Shown here: piece by piece, positions 19,474 through 29,373 of the stretch
Layout of the letters: every line of letters starts with the position of its first letter
Numbering within the stretch: the stretch's first letter is position 1
Source of the DNA: an uncultured Clostridium sp.
GTDB taxonomy: Bacteria; Bacillota_I; Bacilli_A; RF39; UBA660
Direction: 5' to 3'
Length of the DNA: 52,142 bases
Assembly (NCBI GenBank): GCA_946541575.1
Contig: CAMNJQ010000055.1
Coordinates: forward strand, 1 to 52,142
Notes under the pieces: model-generated
What the model was told of the DNA's origin: nothing
Database searches by the model: none
The model's input: only the letters and a program-made list of their open reading frames with translations
Program-made: the position numbers and the translations under genes

Positions 19474-19875
19474 TTACCAAACATACGCTAAAACTTCTCC
19501 ACCAAGATTTTGTTTTCTAGCTTCTTTATCAGTCATTATTCCTTTTGAAGTAGAAATGATTGCAATTCCAAGTCCATTTAAAACTTTAGGAACTTCATCA
19601 CTTTTAACATAAACTCTTAATCCTGGTTTAGAAATGCGTTTAAGTCCAGTAATTACTCTTTCTTTTTTATTTCCGTATTTAAGTGTTAATAGTATATTCT
19701 TTTCTACATTTTCACTTACTACCTTATATTCTTTAATGAATCCTTCTTCTTTTAAAATTCTAGCAAGTTCTACTTTTAATTTTGAAGCAGGAACGGTTAC
19801 TTCTTCATAACCCATTGAATTTGCATTACGGATACGTGTTAACATATCAGCAATTGTATCAGTTACTACAGCCAT
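19474..19875 (-). CDS. rpsH: 30S ribosomal protein S8
   Basis: S8 (133 residues) is a primary 16S rRNA binder. Sequence marks are [15 protein letters not shown] at the N-terminus and [26 protein letters not shown] at the end. In many bacteria S8 also represses spc translation by binding upstream of rplE; I cannot confirm a mimic structure here by eye. Confidence 0.98.
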   Translation of the reverse strand: MAVVTDTIADMLTRIRNANSMGYEEVTVPASKLKVELARILKEEGFIKEYKVVSENVEKNILLTLKYGNKKERVITGLKRISKPGLRVYVKSDEVPKVLNGLGIAIISTSKGIMTDKEARKQNLGGEVLAYVW

Positions 19876-19895
19876 ATTTATATCCTCCTTCCCAA

Positions 19896-20081
19896 TTACC
19901 AGCTTGACTTCTTAACACCTGGTATTTGTCCTTTATAAGCTAATTCTCTAAAGCAAATACGGCATATTCCAAATTTACTTAAAACTGCATGAGGTCTTCC
20001 ACATCTTTTGCAACGAGAGTACTCACGTACTTTAAATTTTTGCTTTCTATTAGCTTTAACAATCATACTTTTTTTTGCCAT
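19896..20081 (-). CDS. rpsN: 30S ribosomal protein S14, zinc-binding (type Z)
   Basis: This is the short, 61-residue form of S14 with the zinc motif CKRC...CRIC, found in Gram-positives, Mollicutes and others, in contrast to the about 90-residue zinc-free form of enterobacteria. It ends in [11 protein letters not shown]. It lies between rplE and rpsH as in Bacillus. Confidence 0.98.
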   Translation of the reverse strand: MAKKSMIVKANRKQKFKVREYSRCKRCGRPHAVLSKFGICRICFRELAYKGQIPGVKKSSW

Positions 20082-20095
20082 TATTTACCCTCCAA

Positions 20096-20635
20096 TTACT
20101 TTCTAAATGGAATTCCAAGTTCACTTAATAAATCGTAAGCTTCTTCATTAGATTTAGCAGTTGTTACAAATACTATATCCATACCACGTACTTTAACAAC
20201 ATTATCATATTCTATTTCAGAAAATATTAATTGTTCTTTTATTCCAAGTGTATAGTTTCCACGTCCATCAAATGCTTTAGGAGAAACTCCTCTAAAGTCA
20301 CGAACACGAGGAAGACCAATTGATACTAACTTATCCATAAAGTTATACATATTGTTTCCTCTTAAAGTAACTTTGCATCCGATTGATTGACCTTCTCTTA
20401 CTTTAAATCCTGCAATAGACTTTCTAGCTTTTGTAACTACTGGTTTTTGTCCAGAAATAACTTCTAGATCTTTAACAGCAGCTTCAATTAGTTTAGAATT
20501 TCCAGTTGCATCTCCTACACCCATATTAATAACGATTTTTTCAAGTTTTGGAACTTCCATAATAGTAGTATAATTATGTTTTTTAATTAAGCTTGGAACG
20601 ATTTCATTTACATATTTCTCTTTTAAACGGTTCAT
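20096..20635 (-). CDS. rplE: 50S ribosomal protein L5
   Basis: L5 (179 residues) binds 5S rRNA and contacts P-site tRNA. Conserved parts visible are [26 protein letters not shown], the [24 protein letters not shown] block and the C-terminal [16 protein letters not shown]. Normal length and place between rplX and rpsN. Confidence 0.98.
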   Translation of the reverse strand: MNRLKEKYVNEIVPSLIKKHNYTTIMEVPKLEKIVINMGVGDATGNSKLIEAAVKDLEVISGQKPVVTKARKSIAGFKVREGQSIGCKVTLRGNNMYNFMDKLVSIGLPRVRDFRGVSPKAFDGRGNYTLGIKEQLIFSEIEYDNVVKVRGMDIVFVTTAKSNEEAYDLLSELGIPFRK

Positions 20636-20654
20636 AAATCAATTCCTCCTTCCA

Positions 20655-20960
20655 CTAATCAATCTTCTCGCCAGATTTTTTAGCGACTCTTACTTTTTTA
20701 TCTTTTTCTATAGTATGACCAATTCTAGTTCTTTTCTTAGTTTTAGGATCAATTAACATAACATTAGATGCATGGATAGGTGCTTCAACTTCAAGTATTC
20801 CACCTGTTTCTTGTCCATTACCTTTTTTATGTTTCTTAACAACATTAACTCCTTCAACTATTACACGATTCTCACTTCTTAATGTCTTAGTGATTTTTCC
20901 TTCTTTTCCTTTACTAGATCCGGCAATTACTACAACTTTATCTCCAACTTTTAAGTTCAT
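20655..20960 (-). CDS. rplX: 50S ribosomal protein L24
   Basis: L24 (101 residues) starts large-subunit assembly. The N-terminal KOW motif ([20 protein letters not shown]) is followed by [10 protein letters not shown] and [18 protein letters not shown]. Normal Gram-positive length. It is nine bases downstream of rplN. Confidence 0.98.
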   Translation of the reverse strand: MNLKVGDKVVVIAGSSKGKEGKITKTLRSENRVIVEGVNVVKKHKKGNGQETGGILEVEAPIHASNVMLIDPKTKKRTRIGHTIEKDKKVRVAKKSGEKID

Positions 20961-20969
20961 AATAACCTC

Positions 20970-21338
20970 CTATAGTACTTCTTTAGCTAAAGATACAATT
21001 TTCATGAAATCTTTATCACGAAGTTCTCTAGCAACAGGTCCGAAAATACGAGTTCCTACTGGACTCTTATCGTCCCTAATTATTACACATGCGTTGTCAT
21101 CAAATTTAATGTAAGAACCATCATCTCTTCTTAAACCGAATGTAGTTCTAACAACAACTGCTTTAACAACTTTTCCTTTTTGAACAGTTCCATTAGGTGT
21201 GGCATTCTTAACTGTACCAACAACTATGTCACCGATATTACCAGTTTTAACTTTGCTTCCACCAAGTACACGAATAACTAAAAGTTCTCTTGCACCAGAG
21301 TTATCAGCAACTTTTAAACGACTCTCTTGTTGAATCAT
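20970..21338 (-). CDS. rplN: 50S ribosomal protein L14
   Basis: L14 (122 residues) is a five-stranded barrel at the subunit interface. It opens [24 protein letters not shown]-like, with the canonical length and the [21 protein letters not shown] segment in the middle, and ends in the usual [12 protein letters not shown]. No oddities. Confidence 0.98.
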   Translation of the reverse strand: MIQQESRLKVADNSGARELLVIRVLGGSKVKTGNIGDIVVGTVKNATPNGTVQKGKVVKAVVVRTTFGLRRDDGSYIKFDDNACVIIRDDKSPVGTRIFGPVARELRDKDFMKIVSLAKEVL

Positions 21339-21365
21339 AAATAATCCTCCTTCACCTAATAGTTA

Positions 21366-21623
21366 TTATAAAATAACTGCTTCCTTTACAATTTCTTTTA
21401 AGTAGAATCTCTTAGTTTTAGAAAGTGGTCTTGTTTCAACTATTCTAACTACATCTCCTACTTTAGCTTTATTAGTTTCATCATGAACTGCATATTTTTT
21501 AGAAGACTTAACACGTTTTCCATATAATGGATGTTTCTTATAAGTCTCAACTAATACAGTTATAGTTTTATTATTTACAGAACTAACAACTTTTCCAACT
21601 AATTCTCTATTATTTTTTTCCAT
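21366..21623 (-). CDS. rpsQ: 30S ribosomal protein S17
   Basis: S17 (85 residues) is an OB-fold protein that organises the 5-prime domain of 16S rRNA. Seen are [37 protein letters not shown] and [15 protein letters not shown]. The start is the ATG at 21621-21623, because GGAGG stands eight bases upstream (complement of 21632-21636); the frame stays open to an earlier GTG but that lies in the ribosome-binding region. Confidence 0.97.
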   Translation of the reverse strand: MEKNNRELVGKVVSSVNNKTITVLVETYKKHPLYGKRVKSSKKYAVHDETNKAKVGDVVRIVETRPLSKTKRFYLKEIVKEAVIL

Positions 21624-21634
21624 ATACACCCCTC

Positions 21635-21844
21635 CTACTTAGCCTTTCCTGCTTCTTCTAATTCTCTTTCACGAAGAACAGTTTTAAGTCTTGCGACTGT
21701 ATGTCTTAAATCTTTAATTTTTGAAGGTTTGTCTAGGTTCCCTGTTGCTTGTTGAAAACGTAAGTTAAATAGTTCTTCCTTAGTTTCTTTTATTTTAGCG
21801 ATAATTTCATCAGTGGTTAGATTTCTAATTTCATTAACCTTCAT
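21635..21844 (-). CDS. rpmC: 50S ribosomal protein L29
   Basis: L29 (69 residues) is a two-helix protein at the peptide tunnel exit. It begins [14 protein letters not shown] and has the signature [10 protein letters not shown]. Its start codon lies 11 bases inside the end of rplP, in a different frame, so its translation is probably coupled to that of L16. Confidence 0.97.
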   Translation of the reverse strand: MKVNEIRNLTTDEIIAKIKETKEELFNLRFQQATGNLDKPSKIKDLRHTVARLKTVLRERELEEAGKAK

Positions 21845-22268
21845 TTATATCACCACCATTTTCTTCTTTCTTAACAAACTTAGTTTTAATAGGTAATTTA
21901 TGTGAAGCAAGTCTTAAAGCTTCTCTTGCAACATCTTCAGTAACTTCGCTAACTTCAAACATAATTTTTCCAGTTTTAACAACTGCTACCCATTCTTCAA
22001 CATTTCCTTTACCTTTTCCTTGACGAGTACCAAGAGGTTTCTTAGTTAAAGGCATATGTGGGAAAATATTTATACGTACTTTTCCACCACGTTTCATAAA
22101 ACGAGTCATAGCAACACGTGCTGCTTCAATTTGATTAGCTGTAATCCAAGCACCTTCACATGCTACTAAACCATAATCTCCATTGTGTAATTCAGTATTA
22201 CCTTTTGCATGACCTTCGTAAGGTAATCTATGTACACGACGATATTTAGTTCTTGATGGTATTAACAT
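21834..22268 (-). CDS. rplP: 50S ribosomal protein L16
   Basis: L16 (144 residues) sits near the A-site tRNA elbow. Signatures: [47 protein letters not shown]-type block in the middle, and [21 protein letters not shown]. The C-terminus ([12 protein letters not shown]) is a few residues longer than typical and overlaps the first codons of rpmC by 11 bases. Confidence 0.97.
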   Translation of the reverse strand: MLIPSRTKYRRVHRLPYEGHAKGNTELHNGDYGLVACEGAWITANQIEAARVAMTRFMKRGGKVRINIFPHMPLTKKPLGTRQGKGKGNVEEWVAVVKTGKIMFEVSEVTEDVAREALRLASHKLPIKTKFVKKEENGGDINEG

Positions 22269-22270
22269 TA

Positions 22271-22924
22271 TTAATTACCTCCTTTAGTCTTTTTTTCTTG
22301 AAGAATTTCTCCTTTGTAAATCCATACTTTTACACCAATTTTACCAAATGTTGTATCTGCTTCAGATAAAGCATAGTCAACATCTGCTCTTAATGTATGT
22401 AGAGGAATTGTTCCTTCAGAATATCCTTCACTTCTTGCAATATCAGCACCATTAAGTCTTCCTGATACTAAAGTTTTAACTCCCTTAGCTCCAGCTTTCA
22501 TAACGTTTCTAATTGCTTTCTTTTGAGCCATTCTAAATGATGCTCTGTTCTCAATTTGTGCTGCGATAGAATCAGCAACTAATTTAGCATCTAAATCTGG
22601 CTTCTTTATATCAACTATAGAAATTTGAATTTCTTCATTAACTAATTTAGAAATTTCTTTCTTTAAGTTTTCTATTTCTTCTCCACCTTTTCCAATGATA
22701 ACTCCTGGACGAGATGTATGAATTATAACTTCACATCTTTTTGCATTTCTTTCAATATCAACAGTAGAAACACCAGAATCAGCTAATTTCTTATCTAAAA
22801 ACTTACGAATTTTCATATCATTTTCTAGATATTTAGCAAAATCACTTTTATTAGCATACCAGTTAGCTTCCCAGTTTCTATTAATTCCAATTCTAAGTCC
22901 AATTGGACTAACCTTTTGTCCCAT
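22271..22924 (-). CDS. rpsC: 30S ribosomal protein S3
   Basis: S3 (217 residues) lines the mRNA entry tunnel. It has the N-terminal [22 protein letters not shown] segment, a KH domain with [16 protein letters not shown], and the C-terminal domain with [28 protein letters not shown]-type sequence. Normal length and place. Confidence 0.98.
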   Translation of the reverse strand: MGQKVSPIGLRIGINRNWEANWYANKSDFAKYLENDMKIRKFLDKKLADSGVSTVDIERNAKRCEVIIHTSRPGVIIGKGGEEIENLKKEISKLVNEEIQISIVDIKKPDLDAKLVADSIAAQIENRASFRMAQKKAIRNVMKAGAKGVKTLVSGRLNGADIARSEGYSEGTIPLHTLRADVDYALSEADTTFGKIGVKVWIYKGEILQEKKTKGGN

Positions 22925-22942
22925 ATTAACCTCCTTTAAAGA

Positions 22943-23275
22943 TTATTTCTCTGCCACAACAACAACAATGTGACTAGTTCTTCTATCTTTGTGTCCAATA
23001 TGACTACGAGAATCGAACATAACTCTCTTCATAACAGGACCTGCATCAACTCTAGCTTCTTTAACATAAAGTTTATTCTTATCTAAATTAAAGTTATTAA
23101 CAGCATTAGCAACTGCAGAATTTAAAACTTTTAAAATGATACCGCTAGATTTCTTATTTCTGTTTTCAAGTATTGATACTGCTTCATCAGCTTTCTTACC
23201 ACGAATTAAATCAACAACTAATCTTGCTTTAATTGGAGAAATTCTTACTGATTTAGCAATTGCTTTTCCTTCCAT
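22943..23275 (-). CDS. rplV: 50S ribosomal protein L22
   Basis: L22 is 110 residues; its long beta-hairpin reaches into the peptide tunnel. Segments: RISPIKARLVVDLIRGK, NSAVANAVNNFNLD, and the tip plus C-terminus RSHIGHKDRRTSHIVVVV. I place the start at the ATG 23273-23275. The frame runs 21 bases further upstream to an ATG overlapping the rpsS stop, but those codons contain the GGGAGG site (complement of 23284-23289), eight bases before the chosen start. 110 residues is also the usual length. Confidence 0.93.
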   Translation of the reverse strand: MEGKAIAKSVRISPIKARLVVDLIRGKKADEAVSILENRNKKSSGIILKVLNSAVANAVNNFNLDKNKLYVKEARVDAGPVMKRVMFDSRSHIGHKDRRTSHIVVVVAEK

Positions 23276-23295
23276 CTTTTCTTCCTCCCTAGCCA

Positions 23296-23571
23296 TTATT
23301 TAGTATCCTTATTTTCACCATGTCCACCGAATTTACGAGTTAAAGCAAATTCTCCAAGTTTGTGTCCAACCATATCTTCTGTAACATAAACAGGAATGAA
23401 TTCTTTTCCATTATGAACTGCAAATGTGTGTCCAATAAATTCAGGATAAATTGTAGAACGACGAGACCAAGTTTTAACGACTTCTTTCTTTCCGTTTTTA
23501 TTTAATTCATTAACTTTATTTAATAATCTTTCAAATACATAAGGATGACCTTTTTTTAGACTTCTTGCCAT
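23296..23571 (-). CDS. rpsS: 30S ribosomal protein S19
   Basis: S19 (91 residues) is in the head of the small subunit and forms bridges with L5. Typical sequence: [41 protein letters not shown] and [17 protein letters not shown]. Thirteen bases separate it from rplB. Confidence 0.98.
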   Translation of the reverse strand: MARSLKKGHPYVFERLLNKVNELNKNGKKEVVKTWSRRSTIYPEFIGHTFAVHNGKEFIPVYVTEDMVGHKLGEFALTRKFGGHGENKDTK

Positions 23572-23584
23572 TTCTTAATCCCTC

Positions 23585-24415
23585 CTACTTGCCATTACGA
23601 CGACGAACCATTAATTTATCTGACGTCTTTTTCTTTCTAGTTTTGTAACCTAGTGCAGGTTTACCCCAAGGAGTAACTGGTCCACTACGTCCAACTGGAG
23701 CACGACCTTCTCCACCACCATGTGGGTGATCATTAGGGTTCATAACAGATCCACGAACAGTTGGTTTAATACCCATATGACGTGTTCTTCCTGCTTTTCC
23801 TAATTTAACAAGTTCATAGTCTTCATTACCAACTACACCAATAGTTGCATAACAAGTTCCAAGAACTAATCTTTGTTCACCACTTGATAAACGAATCATT
23901 ACATAATTTCCTTCTCTACCAAGAATTTGAGCACTAGCACCTGCACTTCTTACAAGTTCAGCACCTTTTCCAGGCTTAAGTTCTATATTATGAATAACTG
24001 TACCAACTGGAATATTCATAAGTGGTAAAGCATTACCAACTTTAATATCAGCATTTTCTGAAGCAACTACAACATTTCCAACTTTTAAATCTTTTGGAGC
24101 AATAATATATCTTTTTTCACCATCTGCATAATTAATTAAAGCTATATTAGCACTTCTATTTGGATCGTATTCAATTGTTGCAACTTTACCTTCTATATCT
24201 CTTTTATTTCTTTTGAAATCAATTATTCTATATTTTCTTTTAACTCCACCACCGTGATGTCTAACAGTGATTTTTCCTTGGTTATTACGACCACCATTTT
24301 TTCCTAAACTTACTAATAGACTTTTCTCTGGAGTTGAAGTAGTAATTTCTTCATTAACTAGAGTACTCATCTTACGTCTAGCATTAGTAGTAGGTTTAAA
24401 ATTTCTTATTGCCAT
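23585..24415 (-). CDS. rplB: 50S ribosomal protein L2
   Basis: L2 (276 residues) is needed for subunit joining and peptidyl transfer. It shows the RNA-binding core ([19 protein letters not shown]), AKDLKVG-like [11 protein letters not shown], and the C-terminal [17 protein letters not shown]-type motif (here [14 protein letters not shown]) with the conserved His. Full normal length; it follows rplW by 13 bases. Confidence 0.98.
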   Translation of the reverse strand: MAIRNFKPTTNARRKMSTLVNEEITTSTPEKSLLVSLGKNGGRNNQGKITVRHHGGGVKRKYRIIDFKRNKRDIEGKVATIEYDPNRSANIALINYADGEKRYIIAPKDLKVGNVVVASENADIKVGNALPLMNIPVGTVIHNIELKPGKGAELVRSAGASAQILGREGNYVMIRLSSGEQRLVLGTCYATIGVVGNEDYELVKLGKAGRTRHMGIKPTVRGSVMNPNDHPHGGGEGRAPVGRSGPVTPWGKPALGYKTRKKKTSDKLMVRRRNGK

Positions 24416-24428
24416 AACTTACCTCCTT

Positions 24429-24713
24429 CTAACCTAGATCAATAGTTTGACCTTCTGCAAGTTTAACAATAGCTTTCTTATATTTATTGCTCATACCAGC
24501 ATAACGTCCTACTCTTCTCTTCTTAGGTTTTACATTAATAGTAGATATACTTTCTACTTTAACTTTAAATATTTTTTCTACAGCTTCTTTGATATCAGAC
24601 TTTGTTGCTCTTGGATCAACTTTAAATAAATATTTACCTTCATCTTGAGCAAGTCTAGTTCCTTTTTCTGTAATAACTGGTGCTTTAATTGTTTCTAAAT
24701 ACTTTGTATCCAT
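24429..24713 (-). CDS. rplW: 50S ribosomal protein L23
   Basis: L23 (94 residues) is the docking site for trigger factor and SRP at the tunnel exit. Seen are [41 protein letters not shown] and the closing [14 protein letters not shown]. Its ATG is one base behind the rplD stop. Confidence 0.98.
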   Translation of the reverse strand: MDTKYLETIKAPVITEKGTRLAQDEGKYLFKVDPRATKSDIKEAVEKIFKVKVESISTINVKPKKRRVGRYAGMSNKYKKAIVKLAEGQTIDLG

Positions 24714-24714
24714 A

Positions 24715-25335
24715 TTACTTTAGCACCTCCTCTATACTTTTTAATGCATCTTTAGTAACTAATACTTTAGTAGCAGCAACTAAATCAAGCACATTTAATT
24801 CATTAACTTCAATTAGTAAAATATTAGGAATATTTCTAGCAGCTAAAATTAAATTTTCATCTAATTCTTTAACTATTACTAATGTATTTACTGTATCAAG
24901 TTTTAATCCGCTAAGAATAGTTTGCATTTCTTTAGTCTTTGGAGTAGAAAGTTTTAATTCTTCTACAACAACTAAATCTTCCAATTTACTAACTACAGCA
25001 CTTTGTAGTGCCAATCTTCTTTCTTTACGATTTTGTTTTTTGCTGTAATCTCTAGGAGTTGGACCAAATGCAATTCCTCCACCTCTCCATTGAACAGCTC
25101 TAATAGAACCTTGACGTGCATGTCCAGTTCCTTTTTGTCTCCATGGCTTACGTCCGCCACCTCTTACCTCTGAACGAGTTTTTGTATCATGTGTTCCTTG
25201 TCTTAATGATGCACGAGCTAATATAATTGCATCATATAAAACATTTTTATTTGGTGTTATTCCAAATACTTCTTCATTTAATTTAATGTCCTCTATCTTT
25301 TCACCTTTTGTGTTTAAAAGTGCAACTTTTGTCAT
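24715..25335 (-). CDS. rplD: 50S ribosomal protein L4
   Basis: L4 (206 residues) has a globular domain and a long loop that lines the peptide tunnel, containing [19 protein letters not shown]. In several bacteria it autoregulates the S10 operon. The start is the ATG at 25333-25335 with AAGGAGG upstream; the longer frame (11 residues more) runs through that site and lacks conservation with L4 N-termini. Confidence 0.96.
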   Translation of the reverse strand: MTKVALLNTKGEKIEDIKLNEEVFGITPNKNVLYDAIILARASLRQGTHDTKTRSEVRGGGRKPWRQKGTGHARQGSIRAVQWRGGGIAFGPTPRDYSKKQNRKERRLALQSAVVSKLEDLVVVEELKLSTPKTKEMQTILSGLKLDTVNTLVIVKELDENLILAARNIPNILLIEVNELNVLDLVAATKVLVTKDALKSIEEVLK

Positions 25336-25383
25336 CTTTAAATTCCTCCTTTCATCATAATAAATCAAATTTAATTATAATGA

Positions 25384-26130
25384 TTATTCTCCAACGTTTT
25401 CTTCTTTAGTTTCTTCTTCTACAGGTTCTTCTGAAGCAACTTCTTCTTTTACTTCTTCTTTAACAGAATCATAACTTACAAGCTCTACTGCTTCATTAAC
25501 TTCATTACCTTTTTTTACAGAAGTCTTAATCATAACTAAAGATTTTTTTGGACCTGGAACATTACCTTTTACTAAGATAACATTATTTTCTAAATCAACT
25601 GATACAACTTCCAAGTTTTGAATAGTAACATTTTCACTACCCATATGACCTGGCATTTTCTTTCCTTTTAATACGTGCATTGGTAACAATGTACCTAGAG
25701 AACCTACTCCTCTATGATATTGTGAACCATGTCCCATAGGACCACGACTTTGGTTCCAACGTTTAATAACACCTTGATATCCTTTTCCCTTACTTATTCC
25801 ACTAACATCAACGATTTCTCCTTCTTTGAAGATATCAGCTTTAATTTCTTGTCCTAAAGCATAATCGTTAACATTTACTCCTCTAAGTTCTTTTAAGAAG
25901 CGCTTAGGAGCAGTATTTGCTTTTTTTGCATGACCAATTTTTGCTTTGTTAGAACTTTTTTCCTTAACTGTCATTGTTCCTAATTGAACAGCATCGTAAC
26001 CATCTTTTTCAGAAGTTTTAATTTGTGTTACAACATTAGGCTCAACTTCGATAACAGTAACTGGAATTAATTTTCCGTCCTTAGTAAAAACTTGAGTCAT
26101 TCCTACTTTTTTACCTAAGATTCCTTTCAT
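25384..26130 (-). CDS. rplC: 50S ribosomal protein L3 with acidic C-terminal tail
   Basis: L3 initiates large-subunit assembly and reaches the peptidyl transferase centre. The core is normal: [58 protein letters not shown]. The protein is 248 residues, about 35-40 longer than typical. The extra part is a C-terminal Glu/Val-rich acidic tail ([14 protein letters not shown]..., ending EENVGE), unusual for an rRNA-binding protein. It is second in the S10 operon. Confidence 0.97.
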   Translation of the reverse strand: MKGILGKKVGMTQVFTKDGKLIPVTVIEVEPNVVTQIKTSEKDGYDAVQLGTMTVKEKSSNKAKIGHAKKANTAPKRFLKELRGVNVNDYALGQEIKADIFKEGEIVDVSGISKGKGYQGVIKRWNQSRGPMGHGSQYHRGVGSLGTLLPMHVLKGKKMPGHMGSENVTIQNLEVVSVDLENNVILVKGNVPGPKKSLVMIKTSVKKGNEVNEAVELVSYDSVKEEVKEEVASEEPVEEETKEENVGE

Positions 26131-26164
26131 ATTTTCCTCCTACAATCTTTTTCTAAAAGTTTAA

Positions 26165-26470
26165 TTATTGTTTAATTTGAACGTCTACACCACTAGGTAG
26201 GTCTAAATGTGCTAAAGCAGCAACAACCTCCTTATTAGGATCCTTAACAACTATAAGTCTCTTATGTGTACGCATTTCAAATTGTTCACGAGAATCCTTA
26301 TACTTATGTACAGCTCTCAAAATAGTTATTTTATCTACTTCTGTTGGAAGTGGTACAGGACCTGAAACAGTTCCTCCATTTCTCTTAATAGTTTCAACTA
26401 TTTTTGTAGCAGCATTATCAAGAATTCTATGATCATATGCTTTTAATTTAATACGAATTATATTTGACAT
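26165..26470 (-). CDS. rpsJ: 30S ribosomal protein S10
   Basis: S10/NusE (101 residues) is in the small-subunit head and also joins NusB in antitermination complexes. Seen are [49 protein letters not shown]-type block and the PSGVDVQIK end. It is the first gene of the cluster, with GGGAGG before the ATG and a promoter about 125 bases upstream. Confidence 0.98.
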   Translation of the reverse strand: MSNIIRIKLKAYDHRILDNAATKIVETIKRNGGTVSGPVPLPTEVDKITILRAVHKYKDSREQFEMRTHKRLIVVKDPNKEVVAALAHLDLPSGVDVQIKQ

Positions 26471-26590
26471 ATTAAATCCTCCCTTCGCCTATATCTCGTA
26501 TAGACTTGCTCCGTGTAAATAACCTGATTTTTGCCTTGCAACTTTGCCTGGCGTATCAGCAACCTCACACATCTAAGCAGCCACACGCCT
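26471..26590 (-). promoter_or_regulatory. Leader of the S10 operon mRNA, possible autoregulatory structure
   Basis: The region between the rpsJ promoter and the start codon is clearly more GC-rich than surrounding spacers. It contains complementary blocks: GGCGT (26585-26589 on the minus strand) with ACGCC (26550-26554), then a second nested set with GCC/GGC and CTGAT/ATCAG elements further 3-prime. By analogy with L4 autoregulation of S10 operons in other bacteria this may be a control structure. This is inference; I cannot fold it here. Confidence 0.45.
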
Positions 26591-26593
26591 AAA

Positions 26594-26622
26594 AGTATAT
26601 CATCAATGTCTTGTAAAATCAA
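26594..26622 (-). promoter_or_regulatory. Promoter of the S10-spc-alpha cluster
   Basis: On the minus strand: TTGATT (26617-26622), exactly 17 bases, then TATACT (26594-26599). It is the only good promoter I see upstream of rpsJ. Transcription would start near 26587-26590, close to the GGCGT block of the leader. Confidence 0.75.
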
Positions 26623-26640
26623 GCATTTTTTAACTTTAAA

Positions 26641-26678
26641 TTAAAAAAAACAGATAATTACTCTGTTTTATCTGTTTT
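26641..26678 (-). terminator. Terminator of the S41 protease / pilin / surface protein operon
   Basis: Arms 26647-26656 and 26668-26678 (AACAGATAA/TTATCTGTT) form a 10-11 bp stem, with an 11-base loop, followed by a T run on the minus strand. It overlaps the stop codon of the surface protein gene. Confidence 0.8.
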
Positions 26679-28739
26679 TATTTTACTAATTGTAAATATT
26701 CCAACGGTAGAAATAATTATTAATAATGTAGAAACAAACACATTAACATTAAATCCATCACTTGATATATAGTCAAAAACTACATCTGTATATGGAAAAT
26801 CATTTATGTCAACAATTATTTTTACATCTTTATTTCCCATATTAAAAGAATAATTATTATTTCCATCATTTTTAACTTCAATATCAATTATATTTCCCTC
26901 ATTATCAGTTAAATACACTCTATTTATAGAAGAAGCTTTAACACTAAATACTACTATTTCTCCCTCCATAAATTCTGTTTTACTAATAACTACTTCATCT
27001 TCAAAAGAAACAATGTGAGTAGGAACTTTTTCTTGAACAACTCTAATTTCTACATCACTTTCAGGCATAATAAATACATATTTGTCATCTTCATATTGAA
27101 TTACTGTTTCTTCACCAGTGTTTTTATTAATAACTACTACTTCAGAAATCTTAAACCCATCATCAGGTACTGCTTCTATAACTATTTCTTCACCTTGTTT
27201 AGCATTTCCTATGTCTAAAACAACATTATCATCTTTATCAATAGCAAAGCTAGGATTATATTCATAAATAGCCTCTATATTAATGTCAAAACCAGGCATA
27301 ACAAATACATAACTTCCATTATTTTCAACTATATCTACATTTATTTCTTCATTATTAGACTTATTATATACTTTTACATTTTTATAATCATAATCTTCTT
27401 TTTCAATTATTTTATACTCTACGTTTTGCCCTTCTTCTACATCTTGACTAACCAAATCAATCTCTTCACTATTTACAAATACTTTATACATTGGCTTCTT
27501 TTCTCTAAATATAGCAAAAACTTCAACATCTTTTTCTGGCATTAAAAATGTATACTTTTCTTTTGGAATATCAAAACTATAATCAAGTTCATTTCCATCC
27601 ATATCTTTTAATACTATTTTTTCTAGAACAAATCCATCTTTTTCATTTACAGAAAATGATACTTCTTGATTAGCTTCAGCAAGTTCATCATATAATACAA
27701 CTTCTTCCTGTGAAGAAATAATATCATAAGATTTTACCATACTAGTCAAATAAGGACTATCTCCAGTACCATCCCCACCATACACTATAGTACTATTTTT
27801 TAATGTGATATATGGTCTTGCACCAGCTTTATATGTAATTGTATTATCATTTATACTTTTCTTAGTATTTGGATACATCAACTTATTCTGAGTATAAGGT
27901 GTCATACTCCAATAAGATACTCCTATAAAAGCAAATGAAGGATTTTCATGTGATTCAGGACTATTTGTTTTTAGTTTTAAGCCGGCATAAGTTAAATCAT
28001 CTGCACTTATAATTGCAACAGGATATTTTAATAAACCATTACCATTAGACTTCTTTGTAGTAAAAGAATACTCTTTTGGACAACTATAGCTAGGCTTTCC
28101 TGATGACAAATCATCCCTTCTTTTATAAGCATTAATTTCACCTGCTGTTAAATCATTACAATATGGCTCGTCTTCTAAATATTTAGTATATTCAATCATA
28201 TTGGTTTCAAACCAAGAATCAACTGCACTCTTTATTACTGAATCAACAACATTATTACTAGAGTCAAGATAAGCATATCTTAAATAATCTAAAGAATTAC
28301 TTTCTCCATAAGAAAACTTCCCAATATGAAGGCTATCACCAGTATTATTACATTTACCATCAATTTGTGGCCCAGCATATAACACTCTTATACCACCATT
28401 TTCCGTTGTCCTAATTATTTGCCAACAAAAATCTCCAACTATTACAAAATTATTACTAATACTTCCTCTATAATATACAATTGGAAAATCTAAATTTTTA
28501 GTTTCATCAATCATATATATTCCTTTTCCATTTATATTAGCCTCTTCTGATGGTAAATTACTAGATGGAAGAGAAAAATCTATTCCATTATCGCTTTTTA
28601 CAAACTCACTACTTTCTTTATCACTAGTTGATTTTGCTTTTATTTCATCATAAAGTTTTTTAGACTCTGCATTTACATTTATTACTCCAAAAGATAATAG
28701 TAAAAAAGAAATAATAATAAACCTATAAAAATTATTCAT
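26658..28739 (-). CDS. Secreted repeat protein with C-terminal membrane anchor
   Basis: This 693-residue surface protein has a signal peptide at residues 1-24 (ending VNAES). Residues about 85-330 form a domain recurring in gut Bacilli pilin-like proteins, with YYRGSISNNFVIVGDFCWQIIR and RPYITL landmarks; it resembles DUF6273/FGE-sulfatase-like folds, a tentative match. Four copies of a roughly 55-residue bacterial repeat (PF18998-like) follow, each ending in a pattern such as YxFxMPxxDVxIxA. A membrane helix (about 665-685) and a short charged tail close the protein; there is no LPXTG motif. It is the last gene of an operon with a pilin-like protein and an S41 protease, preceded by AAGGGAG. 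It is probably displayed outside the cell; function is unknown. Confidence 0.75.
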   Translation of the reverse strand: MNNFYRFIIISFLLLSFGVINVNAESKKLYDEIKAKSTSDKESSEFVKSDNGIDFSLPSSNLPSEEANINGKGIYMIDETKNLDFPIVYYRGSISNNFVIVGDFCWQIIRTTENGGIRVLYAGPQIDGKCNNTGDSLHIGKFSYGESNSLDYLRYAYLDSSNNVVDSVIKSAVDSWFETNMIEYTKYLEDEPYCNDLTAGEINAYKRRDDLSSGKPSYSCPKEYSFTTKKSNGNGLLKYPVAIISADDLTYAGLKLKTNSPESHENPSFAFIGVSYWSMTPYTQNKLMYPNTKKSINDNTITYKAGARPYITLKNSTIVYGGDGTGDSPYLTSMVKSYDIISSQEEVVLYDELAEANQEVSFSVNEKDGFVLEKIVLKDMDGNELDYSFDIPKEKYTFLMPEKDVEVFAIFREKKPMYKVFVNSEEIDLVSQDVEEGQNVEYKIIEKEDYDYKNVKVYNKSNNEEINVDIVENNGSYVFVMPGFDINIEAIYEYNPSFAIDKDDNVVLDIGNAKQGEEIVIEAVPDDGFKISEVVVINKNTGEETVIQYEDDKYVFIMPESDVEIRVVQEKVPTHIVSFEDEVVISKTEFMEGEIVVFSVKASSINRVYLTDNEGNIIDIEVKNDGNNNYSFNMGNKDVKIIVDINDFPYTDVVFDYISSDGFNVNVFVSTLLIIISTVGIFTISKIKTDKTE

Positions 28740-28802
28740 TTAATTCGCGCTCCCTTATTATTTTCTCACAACAATTATTCTTATTCAAGCAACTAAAAGA
28801 TT

Positions 28803-29372
28803 TTATTGCTCACACAAAATAATAATCGCATCTTCGTAACTTTTTTCTAAAGTATCAATATCTCTTTTTTCACAAAAAGTATATGTTTTCCCGTTATAAT
28901 TAAATGGATTAGATACACTAAAATATGCTCTCCAAGGAATCATATCCTCTCCAAGCTCCTCTTCAATAGAATCACGTGAAATTTCATTATAAGCCTTCAT
29001 CTCAAGACCCATTCCACGTTCATCTACTACAGTAGCATATATTTGATATCCATTCCTTTCTGGAACAACTACAGCATAACTCTTTTCAAGATCATATTTC
29101 CCAAAAGGACTTTCTAAAGAATTTCCCTTTTCAAAACTAACAAATTCAAATGGAACAATCATAAGTTCATCATCGCGTACATAATTGCCATAGTCTTTCA
29201 TATCATATTCACTTTTAATTGTTTCCAAAAAAGCAGAAATATCTGCAGCATATGAAGCTCTATTTGAACTCATAATATATCTAGATACAGCAGGTACTGT
29301 TATAAGCATCAAAACTCCCAAAATAATTATAACAGCCAATATTTCTATTAAAGTAAAACCTTTTTTATTCAT
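28803..29372 (-). CDS. Type IV pilin-like protein with prepilin N-terminus
   Basis: The 189-residue product starts with the classical type III prepilin leader: basic MNKK, then GFTLIEILAVIIILGVLM with the cleavage Gly followed by Phe and Glu at +5, and a hydrophobic helix to about residue 30. The remainder is a small globular pseudopilin-like domain. It requires a prepilin peptidase and an assembly ATPase, none of which lies in this window. The ATG is one base from the stop of the S41 protease gene upstream, and the AAAGGAGAG site lies inside that gene, so the two are coupled. It may be a minor pilin or a competence-type pseudopilin. Confidence 0.85.
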   Translation of the reverse strand: MNKKGFTLIEILAVIIILGVLMLITVPAVSRYIMSSNRASYAADISAFLETIKSEYDMKDYGNYVRDDELMIVPFEFVSFEKGNSLESPFGKYDLEKSYAVVVPERNGYQIYATVVDERGMGLEMKAYNEISRDSIEEELGEDMIPWRAYFSVSNPFNYNGKTYTFCEKRDIDTLEKSYEDAIIILCEQ

Positions 29373-29373
29373 A

